Made by a program: the position numbers and the translations under genes. From Gari tellinella (lineage: Eukaryota > Mollusca > Bivalvia > Cardiida > Psammobiidae): DNA of 64,000 bases. The stretch lies in NCBI GenBank assembly GCA_922989275.2, contig OV277864.1, forward strand, positions 6,138,001 to 6,202,000, read 5' to 3'. A model generated the notes under the pieces. That model was not told the origin of the DNA. It was given only the letters and a program-made list of their open reading frames with translations, and made no database searches. Below, in pieces: positions 19,490 to 29,789 of the stretch. Position 1 is the first letter of the stretch; every line of letters begins with the position of its first letter.

Positions 19490-19895
19490 TAAGTTGCAAT
19501 GACTGGTTGATAAACACGCGCTTGACAGTATTGGTGAATACAGAAACACGTATTTGCAGTGTATGATATTACATACACATACGTTAAATAAAACCGTGCA
19601 AGTGAAACAATTAATTAACCCGTCGAATGTGGTAATATCATCCGATCCTCAATTATCTAGAGCACAAAAATCAATTTATTTTCTCTTGTTTTGTAATTTA
19701 TAAAATCGGACACATACAATATGTAAATTTAGTTTTGTCAATGCTTTTTAAAGGCTATTGGTTGCAAAAGCATCATCGAAATATTTAATATTTATATATT
19801 TTATTTCATTTTAATTAAAGAGGACGAACGACGAATGTCAATAGCAGTAAACCCTCTCTATGAACGACAAATAAATTGAAAGCCAATTAATTGCA
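19490..19895. other. no recognisable feature
   Basis: AT-rich sequence with no repeat end or gene that I recognise. Confidence 0.3.
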
Positions 19896-20147
19896 TTAAC
19901 CCATTACCCTATAAATACGCCTTTTTACGTCTTTCATTTATTCTTCCACTTACGAAAATAGATCCAATTTTTACAATCAAGAATATTTATCATAAGAAAT
20001 ATTTTCTTAATTCTAGCAGATAATGGCTTAAAGCAGGTTGAAAGTAAAGCAGAATGCGCCTCAAGGCGCATTCTGCTTTACTTTCAGCCTGCTTTAAGTT
20101 GTCACGTGTCTTCAAAAATAGAAACAGGTTATGGTGTAATGGGTTAA
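19896..20147. mobile_element. MITE family B, complete reference copy
   Basis: The copy is 252 bp. It starts TTAACCCATTACCCTATAAA and ends TGGTGTAATGGGTTAA. The central hairpin of about 70 bp has arms GCAGGTTGAAAGTAAAGCAG and CTGCTTTACTTTCAGCCTGC meeting at GCGCCTCAAGGCGC. In most other copies the apex reads GCGCCTTAAGGCGC. Flanking TTAA and CCC ends fit piggyBac-type elements; the superfamily is inferred. Confidence 0.85.
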
Positions 20148-20149
20148 AG

Positions 20150-20288
20150 GCATATGGACGCTTAACCAAAGGTGAACGTAAAATAGAAATTTCCTAAAGA
20201 GTTTTCTGTTTTACTTGCACGTTGCTTCAAGTAGCCACATGCCTTAAACACCTGATACTTTACATAATATAGAGGGCGTAATTACTGT
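20150..20288. mobile_element. MITE family G, partial
   Basis: ACGCTTAACCAAAGGTGAACG, GAAATTTCCTAAAGAGTTTTC and GCTTCAAGTAGCCACATGCC form the module-2 hairpin of G. The right end reads GTAATTACTGTA. It directly follows a B copy. Confidence 0.55.
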
Positions 20289-20523
20289 ACATACATTCTG
20301 AGTAGACGCTTAGAAAATTCCGGCCCGTTTACTTTTGCCAGTGATATAGCAAATAACATATTATAACATGAGTTTTAATTTGTTAAGCCAAACTATGAAT
20401 TTAATATCAAATAATTCGATTGCGAGAACACCATGTCTCTGAATATTTTTCACACGAAATAGCAAACGAATATATTGTCAGTAAAAGATTCAATGCAGAG
20501 GATACAGTTTGACGACGAAAGAG

Positions 20524-20769
20524 TTAACCAATAACCCCATAGCTTGTTTCTCGTTTTCAAGACATGTGTCCACTTGAAGCAGATGACAAGTAAAGTAGAA
20601 TGAAGGCGCATTCTGCTTTACTTTTAGTCTGCTTTAAGCTACCATCTGCTAGAATACAGAAATTATTTCTATTAGAACATATTCTTGACTGTATAAATGT
20701 GAAATATTTTCGTCAGTTGAGGAATAAATCAAAGGCGTAAAAAGGCGTATTTATGGGGTGATGGGTTAA
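20524..20769. mobile_element. MITE family B, complete
   Basis: TTAACCAATAACCCC to GGGGTGATGGGTTAA. The hairpin is shortened on one side (GTAAAGTAGAATGAAGGCGC), leaving an asymmetric apex without TTAA. Confidence 0.75.
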
Positions 20770-21587
20770 GAGATTTCGAATTCATCCAATGTCAAATACT
20801 GGTCACAGATATTTTCAGATAGTTTGTCCAATCTGGACAGATTAATAAGTAACGTCATTTTCTTGGCAGTTTTAAAGAGTTTTTTTTAACCCATGACAAT
20901 ATGGTATTGGGATACTCAAATGTAGACATGTTTATTGAGAAGTCGAGACATGTTGACATGACAATACTGGTCGTTTCAATCCTTGTATAATAAAACAGTA
21001 ATACCTTAATATATAGATCAAAGTTAATGCTTAATACACAAAACTGTGTTATGTAAGTATTCAGTAAATACTCATACGCAGGCGTTTATACAGGTGGTTG
21101 CTAAATGTATAGGCCTAAATAATACAGAAAGCTCCTAAACGAACTTTCTTCATTTTAACCAGCATTTAGCAACCAATCATCTTTGATTTCTTGTATGCGT
21201 CCTCAAATAAAAATTGCTTAATATAAGTTTAACTGAAATAATTGTTTTTAAAATGTTTAAGACTCATTGTTTTATCCTTTGTAATAAGACTTATCTTCAG
21301 AATGTCTTCAAAATATCCATACTGAAGACTTTGGGACTATGATATCATAGATCACACGAACCTATAACATATAACTGGACCATAAAATGATCCAATGTAC
21401 TCTTTCACAATGCTTACATTGTGACTCTTATCAAAACCTACCTTCTAACATGGTTGTCATTATTATTCACCACCCAAAACAAACGCCAAAAACAAACACC
21501 TCTTTGAATAGTCGCAATAGTGAAATATTGCTGATCCCAACTTTCAAAAAAGGCATTTAATTTCTAATTCAAATGTAAAATTACTAT
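20770..21587. repeat. mostly unassigned; module-2 remnant and M-repeat copy
   Basis: At 21095-21180 GGTTGCTAAATG, AGAAAGCTCC and CAGCATTTAGCAACC form a hairpin remnant. At about 21380-21475 ATAAAATGATCCAATG, TGTGACTCTTATC and CTACCTTCTAACATGG form a diverged copy of the sequence that surrounds the 38-bp array (repeat M). The rest is unassigned. Confidence 0.4.
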
Positions 21588-21745
21588 GACAAACACATTG
21601 CAATAAAATCAAGAAAATTTCATTTGTTTGTGAATATTAATGATTTATTTTTATCTGAGTGACAAACAGTTTGGAGACTGATCTGACGCGTCTGATCTTG
21701 CTACAAGCGGGTTGTAATGAAGAGTTGGTTTGGGGAAAGGATAAT
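21588..21745 (-). mobile_element. MITE family A, partial
   Basis: CACATTGCAATAAAATC and TGAGTGACAAACAGTTTGG match A on the minus strand. The hairpin is shortened to GACTGATCTGACGCGTCTG and the rest is eroded. Confidence 0.5.
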
Positions 21746-21777
21746 GCACATCCTGCTATAGAGCGTCGTGGATTGGT

Positions 21778-21945
21778 ATACAGTGAAGAAAGCCTTTTTC
21801 CGTTTAAACGGAATGAACACTGAACTAAATAGTACACTAAAATACATATTCCTAATGTTTTTCTTTTCATTTAGTGGGACACAGTTTTGCGCCGGATCTG
21901 ACACCGGGCTGCTTGTAGTTTGATCTGGCTCCAAACTGTTTTCAA
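21778..21945. mobile_element. MITE family A, partial
   Basis: ATACAGTGAAGAAAGCC and CCGTTTAAACGGAATG mark one end. GGATCTGACACCGGG and TGATCTGGCTCCAAACTG mark a decayed hairpin. The inner arrangement is not standard. Confidence 0.4.
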
Positions 21946-22003
21946 AATATCATAGGTTCTTAGAGTACATATCGCATGTTTGGAAAGAATACTGTACACT
22001 GTA

Positions 22004-22233
22004 CATTAGAGAAGACGTTATTCTTTCCTAATAAACTGGTTTATGCTAAACCCCTTATGTCCAATGCAAAAAGTTTGATCATCAGACCCAAAACTGTTTG
22101 TCACCTAGATAAGAAATTTAAAACAAACACAAAAATAGAAATTTAAGACAATCACAATTTTGTTTTACAGTGTTTTGTATTGCGTTGGCGTTTCGTTTTT
22201 TTTAAACGGAAAGAATAGCGTATTCCACATTGT
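22004..22233 (+). mobile_element. MITE family A, complete but diverged
   Basis: CATTAGAGAAGACGTTATTC starts after TA at 22002-22003. ACGGAAAGAATAGCGTATTCC closes it. The hairpin has collapsed to AAAGTTTGATCATCAGACCC. Confidence 0.6.
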
Positions 22234-22299
22234 TTCACACAATGTCGTAAGATAATTTATCAAAATGTTTCGTATTTACACGAGGATAATCAAGAAAGA
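22234..22299 (+). repeat. repeat M, left flank of the minisatellite
   Basis: TACACGAGGATAATCAAGAA immediately before the array also occurs at 28151-28170, before a single copy of the array unit. This shows that the array grew inside an existing dispersed repeat. Confidence 0.65.
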
Positions 22300-24011
22300 A
22301 CTGTTTCATGAAGCTAGGAAATAAAATGGTCCAATAGACTGTTTCATGAAGCTAGGAAATAAAATGGTCCAATAAACTGTTTCATGAAGCTAGGAAATAA
22401 AATGGTCCAATAGACTGTTTCATGAAGCTAGGAAATAAAATGGTCCAATAAACTGTTTCATGAAGCTAGGAAAAAAAATGGTCCAATAGACTGTTTCATG
22501 AAGCTAGGAAATAAAATGGTCCAATAAACTGTTTCATGAAGCTAGGAAATAAAATGGTCCAATAGACTGTTTCATGAAGCTAGGAAATAAAATGGTCCAA
22601 TAAACTGTTTCATGAAGCAAGGAAATAAAATGGTCCAATAGACTGTTTCATGAAGCTAGGAAATAAAATGGTCCAATAGACTGTTTCATGAAGCTAGGAA
22701 ATAAAATGGTCCAATAGACTGTTTCATGAAGCTAGGAAATAAAATGGTCCAATAGACTGTTTCATGAAGCTAGGAAATAACACGGTCCAATAGACTGTTT
22801 CATGAAGCTAGGAAATAAAATGGTCCAATAGACTGTTTCATGAAGCTAGGAAATAAAATGGTCCAATAAACTGTTTCATGAAGCTAGGAAATAAAATGGT
22901 ACAATAGACTGTTTCATGAAGCTAGGAAATAAAATGGTCCAATAGACTGTTTCATGAAGCTAGGAAATAAAATGGTCCAATAAACTGTTTCATGAAGCTA
23001 GGAAATAAAATGGTCCAATAGACTGTTTCATGAAGCTAGGAAATAAAATGGTCCAATAGACTGTTTCATGAAGCTAGGAAATAAAATGGTACAATAGACT
23101 GTTTCATGAAGCTAGGAAATAAAATGGTCCAATAGACTGTTTCATGAAGCTAGGAAATAAAATGGTCCAATAAACTGTTTCATGAAGCTAGGAAATAAAA
23201 TGGTCCAATAGACTGTTTCATGAAGCTAGGAAATAAAATGGTCCAATAGACTGTTTCATGAAGCTAGGAAATAAAATGGTCCAATAGACTGTTTCATGAA
23301 GCTAGGAAATAAAAAGGTCCAATAAACTGTTTCTCATGAAGCTAGGAAATAAAATGGTCCAATAGACTGTTTCATGAAGCTAGGAAATAAAATGGTCCAA
23401 TAAACTGTTTCATGAAGCTAGGAAATAAAATGGTCCAATAGACTGTTTCATGAAGCTAGGAAATAAAATGGTCCAATAAACTGTTTCATGAAGCTAGGAA
23501 ATAAAATGGTCCAACAGACTGTTTCATGAAGCTAGGAAATAAAATGGTCCAATAGACTGTTTCATGAAGCTAGGAAATAAAATGGTCCAATAGACTGTTT
23601 CATGAAGCTAGGAAATAAAATGGTCCAATAGACTGTTTCATGAAGCTAGGAAATATAATGGTCCAATAGACTGTTTCATGAAGCTAGGAAATATAATGGT
23701 CCAATAGAGTGTTTCATGAAGCTAGGAAATAAAATGGTCCAACAGACTGTTTCATGAAGCTAGGAAATAAAATGGTCCAACAGACTGTTTCATGAAGCTA
23801 GGAAATAAAATGGTCCAATAGACTGTTTCATGAAGCTAGGAAATAAAATGGTCCAATAGACTGTTTCATGAAGCTAGGAAATAAAATGGTCCAATAGACT
23901 GTTTCATGAAGCTAGGAAATAAAATGGTCCAATAGACTGTTTCATGAAGCTAGGAAATAAAATGGTCCAATAGACTGTTTCATGAAGCTAGGAAATAAAA
24001 TGGTCCAATAG
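22300..24011 (+). repeat. 38-bp minisatellite, 45 copies
   Basis: The unit begins ACTGTTTCATGAAGCTAGG and ends AAATGGTCCAATAG. Starts fall every 38 bp from 22300 to 24012, except for a 2-bp insertion near 23334, giving 45 units. Variation is mainly ATAGACTG versus ATAAACTG. In the first units these two forms alternate, giving a 76-bp double unit; later stretches are uniform. The array ends in ACTCTTCAAAATTGTC, the continuation of repeat M. Confidence 0.95.
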
Positions 24012-24069
24012 ACTCTTCAAAATTGTCACAAGACTTGAGTAAGTGTCACTTTCATCCAAATTGGCCTGC

Positions 24070-24320
24070 TTAACCCTTTCCCCATAGAAGCGGCTTTTAG
24101 CGTATTTAATTTATCCCTCCGCTGAAGAAAATAGTTCCAGTTTATACCTTCATGAACAATTACCATTACAAATATTTTATATAGCCTAGCAGATTTCAGC
24201 TTAAAGCAGGCTGAAAGTAAAGCAGAATGTGCCTTAAGGCACATTCTGCTTTACTTTCAACCTGCTTTAAGTGGTCACCTGTCTTCAAAACTAGAAACAG
24301 GATATGAGGTAAAGGGTTAA
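24070..24320. mobile_element. MITE family B, complete
   Basis: TTAACCCTTTCCCCATAG to GGTAAAGGGTTAA. The hairpin is full length with apex TGTGCCTTAAGGCACA, a variant in which both arms differ from the common GCGC form in a matching way. Confidence 0.85.
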
Positions 24321-24429
24321 ATGGTTGGAGAACATCAGTGGGGAAACAAAGAACAAGGTTCACGAAGGGTCAAAATTGGCCCTATACCAGAATTTGATGA
24401 AAATGTTTGTTTGAATAAAGTAAGTCGTC

Positions 24430-24541
24430 ATACATTAGAATGCCGTGCAATAAAATATAGAAACTGTCATCTTTTGTAAATGTTGACAATTTGTTTTTAT
24501 TTGGGTGGCAAACAATTTGAAGCCTGATGAGACGCCTAGTA
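24430..24541 (-). mobile_element. MITE family A, first half (split by LINE 3)
   Basis: GCCGTGCAATAAAATATAG, GGTGGCAAACAATTTG and AAGCCTGATGAGACGCC are the right side and first arm of A on the minus strand. The sequence stops at the hairpin. The missing second arm and left end appear at 27379-27465, beyond the LINE. Confidence 0.55.
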
Positions 24542-24788
24542 GGAGAAGAACCAAATAAGAGTTTGCTTTCGTTCTCATCCTAATGCATAATCATGTATTG
24601 TTTACAAATAAATATGATATGAAATACAGGTAAACAACGTGAATATACTTTACAACTTGGCACTTTCCACGATTTAGGGGTGTTTGTATTGCTGCAGTCC
24701 ATCTTACTAAGCTGTCGGTATGCTTACAGCATGCCGATTCCCCCATAAAGTGGACAACGCTAACTATTATGGTTCACTGTTCGTTGTT

Positions 24789-26721
24789 TACTTATACAAT
24801 ATGTTTAAACTCTCGCCGGGTAATCCGGTATCCAAAACTAACCAATCTTTGAATAATATAAATGTTAATGAAACTGAAGTCCAAGATATTTTGTCAGGAC
24901 TAAATGTAAATAAAGCAAGTGGTCCAGATTTGATAAGCCATAAAATGTTAAAAGGATCGTCAATGACTGTTTCTAAGCCACTAGCAATTCTATTTAACTT
25001 TAAATGAACACTCATTTCCTGATTCATGGAAACTTGCTTTTGTTACACCCATATTTAAAAAGGGTGATCCATCAACACCTTCAAATTACAGACCCGTTTC
25101 TCTTTTAAGTTGCTGTGGAAAAGTGTTAGAGAGAATCGTCTTTAAATATATATATAATTTTCTTTTAGACTGTAACTTGCTATACAAATATCAGTCCGGT
25201 TTTTTACCAAACCACTCAACAACTTATCAGCTAATTGATATTTATCATCACATCTGTGAAGCCATCGACAATGAACAATATGCATGTATGGTATTTTGTG
25301 ATATTTCGAAGGCGTTCGACAGAGTTTGGCATAAGGGCCTTATTTTTAAACTAAGAGAAAATGGTATTGGGGGGAATGTTTTAAACTGGTTAACAAACTA
25401 CTTAAGTGGTAGAAAACAAACAGTTGTTCTACAGTCTACAAGATCCAAATTAAACTCTACAAATGCAGGCGTACCTCAGGTCTCAGTCTTAGGACCTCTT
25501 CTATTCTTAATCTATGTGAATGATATAGCCGATAAATTGTTAAGCCTGACCAGATTATATGCTGATGATAGCTCTTTGTTTTATTCTACAGCGTCTATTG
25601 AAGATATGGAAGGGATTATAAATCACGATTTACGTTGTATTTCATCTTGGGCTAAGCAATGGCTAGTAACTTTTAACCCCAATAAAACCGAGGCAATGTT
25701 TTTCTGTTTAAAAAATTATGATCATTCACCTAACTTGATATTTGAAAATACCAATATAGACTTTGTCGAAAACCACAAACATTTGGGTTTGACAATCAAT
25801 AACAAAGGTAAATGGAATACACATATTGGTAATATTTTAAGTACTGCATGGAAAGTTGTTGGTATAATGAGAAAATTGAAATTTGTTTTAAATAGGCAAG
25901 CATTAAATCAAATATATTTATATTATATAAGACCAGTTCTTGAATACTCATCAATAGTTTGGGTCGGGTGCTCAATTAGCTGCTCAACTTCGCTTGACCT
26001 TTTGCAAAATGAAGCTGCACGAATTGTCACAGGCCTCACAAGATCTGTTTCTCTAGAAAATTTATACAATGAATGTGGATGGGAATCACTGTCAGTCAGG
26101 CGTAATAACCAAAAATTGTGTTTTATGTACAAAGCCTTTAACAATAGTGTCCCGTCTTATATCACAAACTTACTACCGTCGCAAAGAAATATGTCAAATT
26201 ACCCACTAAGGGATAGTGAAAATTTTACTTTACCTTTTACAAGGACTAGTTTATTTAAAAAATCTTGTATTCCATCGTCAATAGTAATCTGGAACTCTTT
26301 AGACACCAGTATCCGAAATATTTCTACTTTTTCATCCTTTAAAGCAAGGATTTGCGCAAATCCAAACAAGATAAATGTAAAACATCGTTATTTTCAAGGT
26401 AAACGCTATCTAGCTGTCTTACATGCAAGGTTACGTAATAATTGCAGTGATCTAAATAATGATCTCTTTAATAATCATATTGCTATAAATCCTTATTGTT
26501 CATGTTTTAATGTGGTTGAAAATAGCGATCATTATTTTTTCCACTGTACAAAATATAGAGAACAAAGACAGCTCTTGTTGCAGAAAACCAGAATTTTCCA
26601 ACCTTTAAGCTGTGAACTTTTTTTATATGGAAATGATCAATTGTCTTACAACGATAACTTGGTGATTTTCGAAGCAGTGCACTATTTTATTAAAAAAAGT
26701 GGCCGGTTCAAATATACATAG
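24789..26721 (+). pseudogene. LINE ORF2: reverse transcriptase with thumb and zinc knuckle, frameshifted
   Basis: The first part (to 25007) encodes a region before the palm: ETEVQDILSGLNVNKASGPD, a typical 'K(A)xGPD' motif. A small deletion near 24990-25010 shifts the frame. The second part is a 532-codon open frame from 25123, and its homology extends upstream to about 25010 (FPDSWKLAFVTPIFKKGD). Counted from Met 25123, motif A FCDISKAFD has its Asp at 60, AGVPQVSVLGPLLF is at 115-128, and the catalytic YADD is at 146-149. The invariant Gly of GVPQGS is Val here. The motif C-x1-C-x8-H-x4-C lies at 459-475. The product would act in target-primed reverse transcription. The frameshift and the Gly change make this copy inactive. 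Confidence 0.9.
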
Positions 26722-27378
26722 AAAACAACCTTTGGTCTCTAAACGAGCCAACAGTCCCTTAAATACTATGTTTGGATGCTCTCTCTCTCTCTCTCTCTTT
26801 TCTCTCTCTTTCTATATCTCTCTCTCTCTCTCTCATTCATTTACACTTTCTATCTCTCCCACTCTCGATATGCAGCAATTATATTATCATTCAGAAATTA
26901 AAATATAAGGTTTAAATATTACAAACGCGTGGCATGACCATGACCTTCAAATTCAAATACTATATTATGATCTTATAATTTACAAACGAGTCTTGGTGCT
27001 CAGTTTATACATGCGAAATACAGTAGTTTAATGGTTTATTGGTACAAGAGGCGGATGGCGGCTGAATGCAAGACGATGGTAATGCAGTTGTTAGTCTGTA
27101 TTACTTTTGCTTTGCGGTTAGCAGTCACCTTCACAAGTACATGCAACATGTTCACAAAGCACTATTTTGCCTTTTTATACCTTATGTTTGCTGCATTTCC
27201 TACCTATATTGCAAATTTTGTTTTTGTTTATATATTTATGTTAACAATGTCATTATTGTCCATTCTTTGTGTTATCAAACATTAGGGGGAGGGCTGTAAC
27301 TAAGTGGTGAGCACTTGTAGCCCGACCCCATTTCTGTAAATATTCGAAATAAAATATGTTTAAACTAAACTATCTAAT
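26722..27378 (+). other. LINE 3 3' untranslated region
   Basis: It follows the ORF2 stop. It contains the CT array and several short frames without recognisable product. The last 80 bp (GGGGGAGGGCTGTAAC, TTGTAGCCCGACCCC, TGTAAATATTCG) lead to the AATAAA and 3' end. The tail resembles that at 4458-4484. Confidence 0.7.
26779..26834 (+). repeat. (CT)n microsatellite
   Basis: Interrupted CT repeats lie within the LINE 3 3' untranslated region. They account for the Ser/Leu-rich 69-residue frame across this area. Confidence 0.9.
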
Positions 27379-27465
27379 CAGGCTCCAACGTCTTGCTATG
27401 GAAATAAGTTTTTTTTCTTTTCGTAATTACGCGTTTATTTGGAAAAGCTAATATTTTCCACATTG
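27379..27465 (-). mobile_element. MITE family A, second half (beyond LINE 3)
   Basis: TCTAATCAGGCTCCAACG, then ACGCGTTTATTTGG and ATATTTTCCACATTG followed by TA give the second arm and left end of A. It complements the half at 24430-24541. Confidence 0.6.
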
Positions 27466-27576
27466 TAGGGTGAAAGGTTTAATATCAAAGGACGCGAGTT
27501 CTTGTAGTTGAACGGGAATCTTGACGATAGTTTTCATTTGATTGTTAAGCCGTTTCGATCCTGATCAGACACTGAG

Positions 27577-28024
27577 TTAACCCATTACCCCTTAACCATG
27601 GTATTAACCCTTTCCCCAATAGAAGCGCCTTTTAGCGTATTTAATTTATTCCTCCGCTGAAGAAAATAGTTCCAGTTTATACCTTCATGAACAATTACTA
27701 TTACAAATATTTTATTTAGCCTAGCAGATTTTAGCTTAAAGCAGGATGAAAGTAAAGCAGAATGTGCCTTAAGGCACATTCTGCTTTACTTTCAACCTGC
27801 TTTAAGTGGTCACCTGTCTTCAAAACTATAAACAGGCTATGAGGTAAAGGGTTAAAGTCAGGTGAACACTTAAAACAAGCCGAAAGTAAAACAAAATCCG
27901 TTAGGATGTATAAAAATATTTATTTTGGTACATGTTAATAAATGTATAAATTGGAATTATTTTTCTTTAGTGGAAGAATAAATTAAACGCACTAAAATGT
28001 GCTGCTATTGGGAGAAAGGGTTAA
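27577..28024. mobile_element. MITE family B (outer) with a B nested in it
   Basis: The outer copy begins TTAACCCATTACCCC and ends GGGAGAAAGGGTTAA. Its left arm is interrupted after about 27 bp by a second complete B (27604-27855) and resumes with AGTCAGGTGAACACTTAAAAC. The outer hairpin is eroded. The nested copy is younger. Confidence 0.75.
27604..27855. mobile_element. MITE family B nested in an older B
   Basis: Complete 252-bp copy with full hairpin and apex TGTGCCTTAAGGCACA. It is nearly identical to the copy at 24070-24320, including the same arm variant, so these two belong to one recent subfamily. Confidence 0.85.
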
Positions 28025-28119
28025 TGTCAAAGGAATCGAGTTCTTGGAGTTGAACGGGATTCATGGGAACGAATAACGTATAACCTAACAAAGTCAGATC
28101 ATTATTCAGAATGTTTATA

Positions 28120-28300
28120 TTTAGAAACCAGTGTATAGGGTATTGTCCGATACACGAGGATAATCAAGAAAAAACTATTACCAAAGATTACATGAAGCTA
28201 GAACATAAAATGGTCCAATGGACTCTTCATAATTGTCACAGGACTTGATTACAATGTGACTTTCATCCAAAACGATCCCCCGCTATCATGTTTGGCTAGG
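28120..28300 (+). repeat. repeat M with a single unexpanded array unit
   Basis: TACACGAGGATAATCAAGAA, then TACATGAAGCTAG, CATAAAATGGTCCAATGG and ACTCTTCATAATTGTC align with both flanks and one unit of the 45-copy array. TGTGACTTTCATCC follows. This is the unexpanded form. Confidence 0.7.
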
Positions 28301-28980
28301 AATCGATATTATGATATATAGATTTCCGTGAGCTCTGCAAATAAAACCACAAAACACGCTGTGGGATTGAACGGATTTACCACTAGCAATCATGGGGAAC
28401 GTTACGTTATCAAAAGATTGGCGATAAATTCAGTACAGTTTTCTTAAACAAATGAAAGTTTCTATTCTAAAAGAAAATAGTCGTTTTAGCACGGTATTTT
28501 AAAACGACGCAGTTAGCCGTGAATTTTATTTGAAATCGAAGGAGTATTTAATTAGGCGTTGGTGTTATATAGAGTGGCAATGAAGAAAAGCTAGATGTGA
28601 TCATACAACTGTTGCATGCACTTTAAGTGTTTTCAGTTTAAAGTTGGACAATACGAGTATATATAAACGTCGCTTAATTGTTTTCGTCAATGATGATTCA
28701 CACAAAGCCTTGGATTTACTATAGTTTCTGCTTCGTGCCGCTAGTATTAAATGGTATGTAAAGTTTTACTTGTTGTAGACTATTAAAATTGGAAAATGCA
28801 AGACGTTACGCAACATAATCTTAATTCTTTAGTTAAAAGAAGTTTCAAAATGTTATACAGTAAGTATTGTTTTATATCGAATTATACGAAATGATGAAAT
28901 CTGAGCATGTATCAAGTGATAACCAAAAACCCCACAAAACAACCAGTGCCTATTGCGAAGTGTATGTTTTTATTACCCGT
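28301..28980. other. unassigned sequence around a possible first exon
   Basis: This is the longest interval near the centre of the window without a recognised transposon. Apart from the candidate at 28658-28754 and the duplicated tract at 28579-28614, no feature is seen. Confidence 0.3.
28658..28754 (+). promoter_or_regulatory. possible TATA box and signal-peptide first exon (speculative)
   Basis: TATATATAAA at 28658-28667 is followed about 23 bp later by ATGATGATTCACAC (28690). The frame reads MMIHTKPWIYYSFCFVPLVL, a basic start followed by a hydrophobic stretch, and then reaches ATGGTATGTAAAG (28752 onwards), which could be a splice donor. The TATA-to-ATG distance leaves almost no 5' untranslated region, and no second exon is recognised. 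It could be chance. Confidence 0.2.
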
Positions 28981-29231
28981 TTATCCCTTTCCCACATAGC
29001 ATATCTCTAGTATTGAATATAGGTGTCCACTTAAAGCAGGTTGAAAGTAAAGCAGAATGCGCTTTAAGCGCATTCTGCTTTACTTTCAGCCTGCTTTAAG
29101 CTATCATCTGCTAGAATATAGAAAATATTTTGTATTATACATATTAATGAATGTATAAATTGGAACTATTTTCTTCAGGGCAAGAATAAACTGAATGCGC
29201 TAAAAGGCGCTTCTATGGGGGAAAGGATTAT
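28981..29231. mobile_element. MITE family B
   Basis: It starts TTATCCCTTTCCCAC and ends GGGGGAAAGGATTA. The hairpin is full length with apex GCGCTTTAAGCGC. Both TTAA sites are mutated by one base. Confidence 0.75.
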
Positions 29232-29400
29232 ACGAAACGAAACACTAACGTCGTGTAATAAAATACAGAACATGACTTCTAAACAAAGTCAAGATTTTGT
29301 TCTCCATCTGAGTGGCTAAATCTTTGGAGTCTTTTATCAGACACTAAACTGTTTCCATAGGAAATAACTGTTTAAGCACAAGCGCGTTTATTGTTTAGAC
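29232..29400 (-). mobile_element. MITE family A, partial
   Basis: ACGAAACGAAACACTAACG, CATCTGAGTGGCTAAATC, then ACACTAAACTGTTTCC and GCGCGTTTATTG follow the A order on the minus strand. The terminus is lost. Confidence 0.5.
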
Positions 29401-29421
29401 CTTGCTGGTATATTGAGTGTT

Positions 29422-29508
29422 AATGAAGAAAAGCTAGATGTGATCATACAACTGTTGATTACAATGTGACTTTCATCCAAAACGATTCCCCGCTATCATG
29501 TTTGGCTA
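29422..29508 (+). repeat. chimeric duplicate of two upstream segments
   Basis: 29422-29457 repeats 28579-28614 (AATGAAGAAAAGCTAGATG..). 29458-29508 repeats 28248-28298 (ATTACAATGTGACTTTCATC..) with one difference. The two blocks are fused in the reverse of their upstream order. Confidence 0.8.
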
Positions 29509-29789
29509 TATAATATTCTACCCAACTGTTTATTTAATTTCATAAAATAGTTAAAACAATGTTATTTAGCCATTTCTTTTTTGTTGAATAATATAAAAGG
29601 CCAATATATCGATATGGATGAAAGCGAAATATTTCTAAACGACATTAAATTTAAAGGGAGATATATTTAGAACATTTTCGCACTTATTCTCTGATATGAG
29701 GGTTTATATTTCATGAATTGCTAAATTAAACTTTGAATATTTTCAAACTATAATATCGAGGTGCTACTGCTGAAAGATGAAACTGAACT

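Larger units (their letters stand above)
24720..27378 (+). mobile_element. non-LTR retrotransposon (LINE 3), CR1/Jockey-like, 5' truncated
   Basis: The element contains most of ORF2 (24789-26721), about 650 bp of 3' untranslated sequence with a CT microsatellite, a possible AATAAA at 27348-27353 and a 3' end at TGTTTAAACTAAAC. The endonuclease region is absent. It sits between two halves of a family A element. The exact 5' boundary between 24542 and 24789 is uncertain. Confidence 0.85.

Noticed and set aside
22300..24011. 38-bp array as a CRISPR locus or protein-coding repeat
   Set aside because: No spacers are present, and 38 is not a multiple of three with stops in the unit, so no continuous frame exists.
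26699..26908. 69-residue Ser/Leu-rich reading frame
   Set aside because: It is produced by the CT microsatellite in the LINE 3 3' untranslated region.
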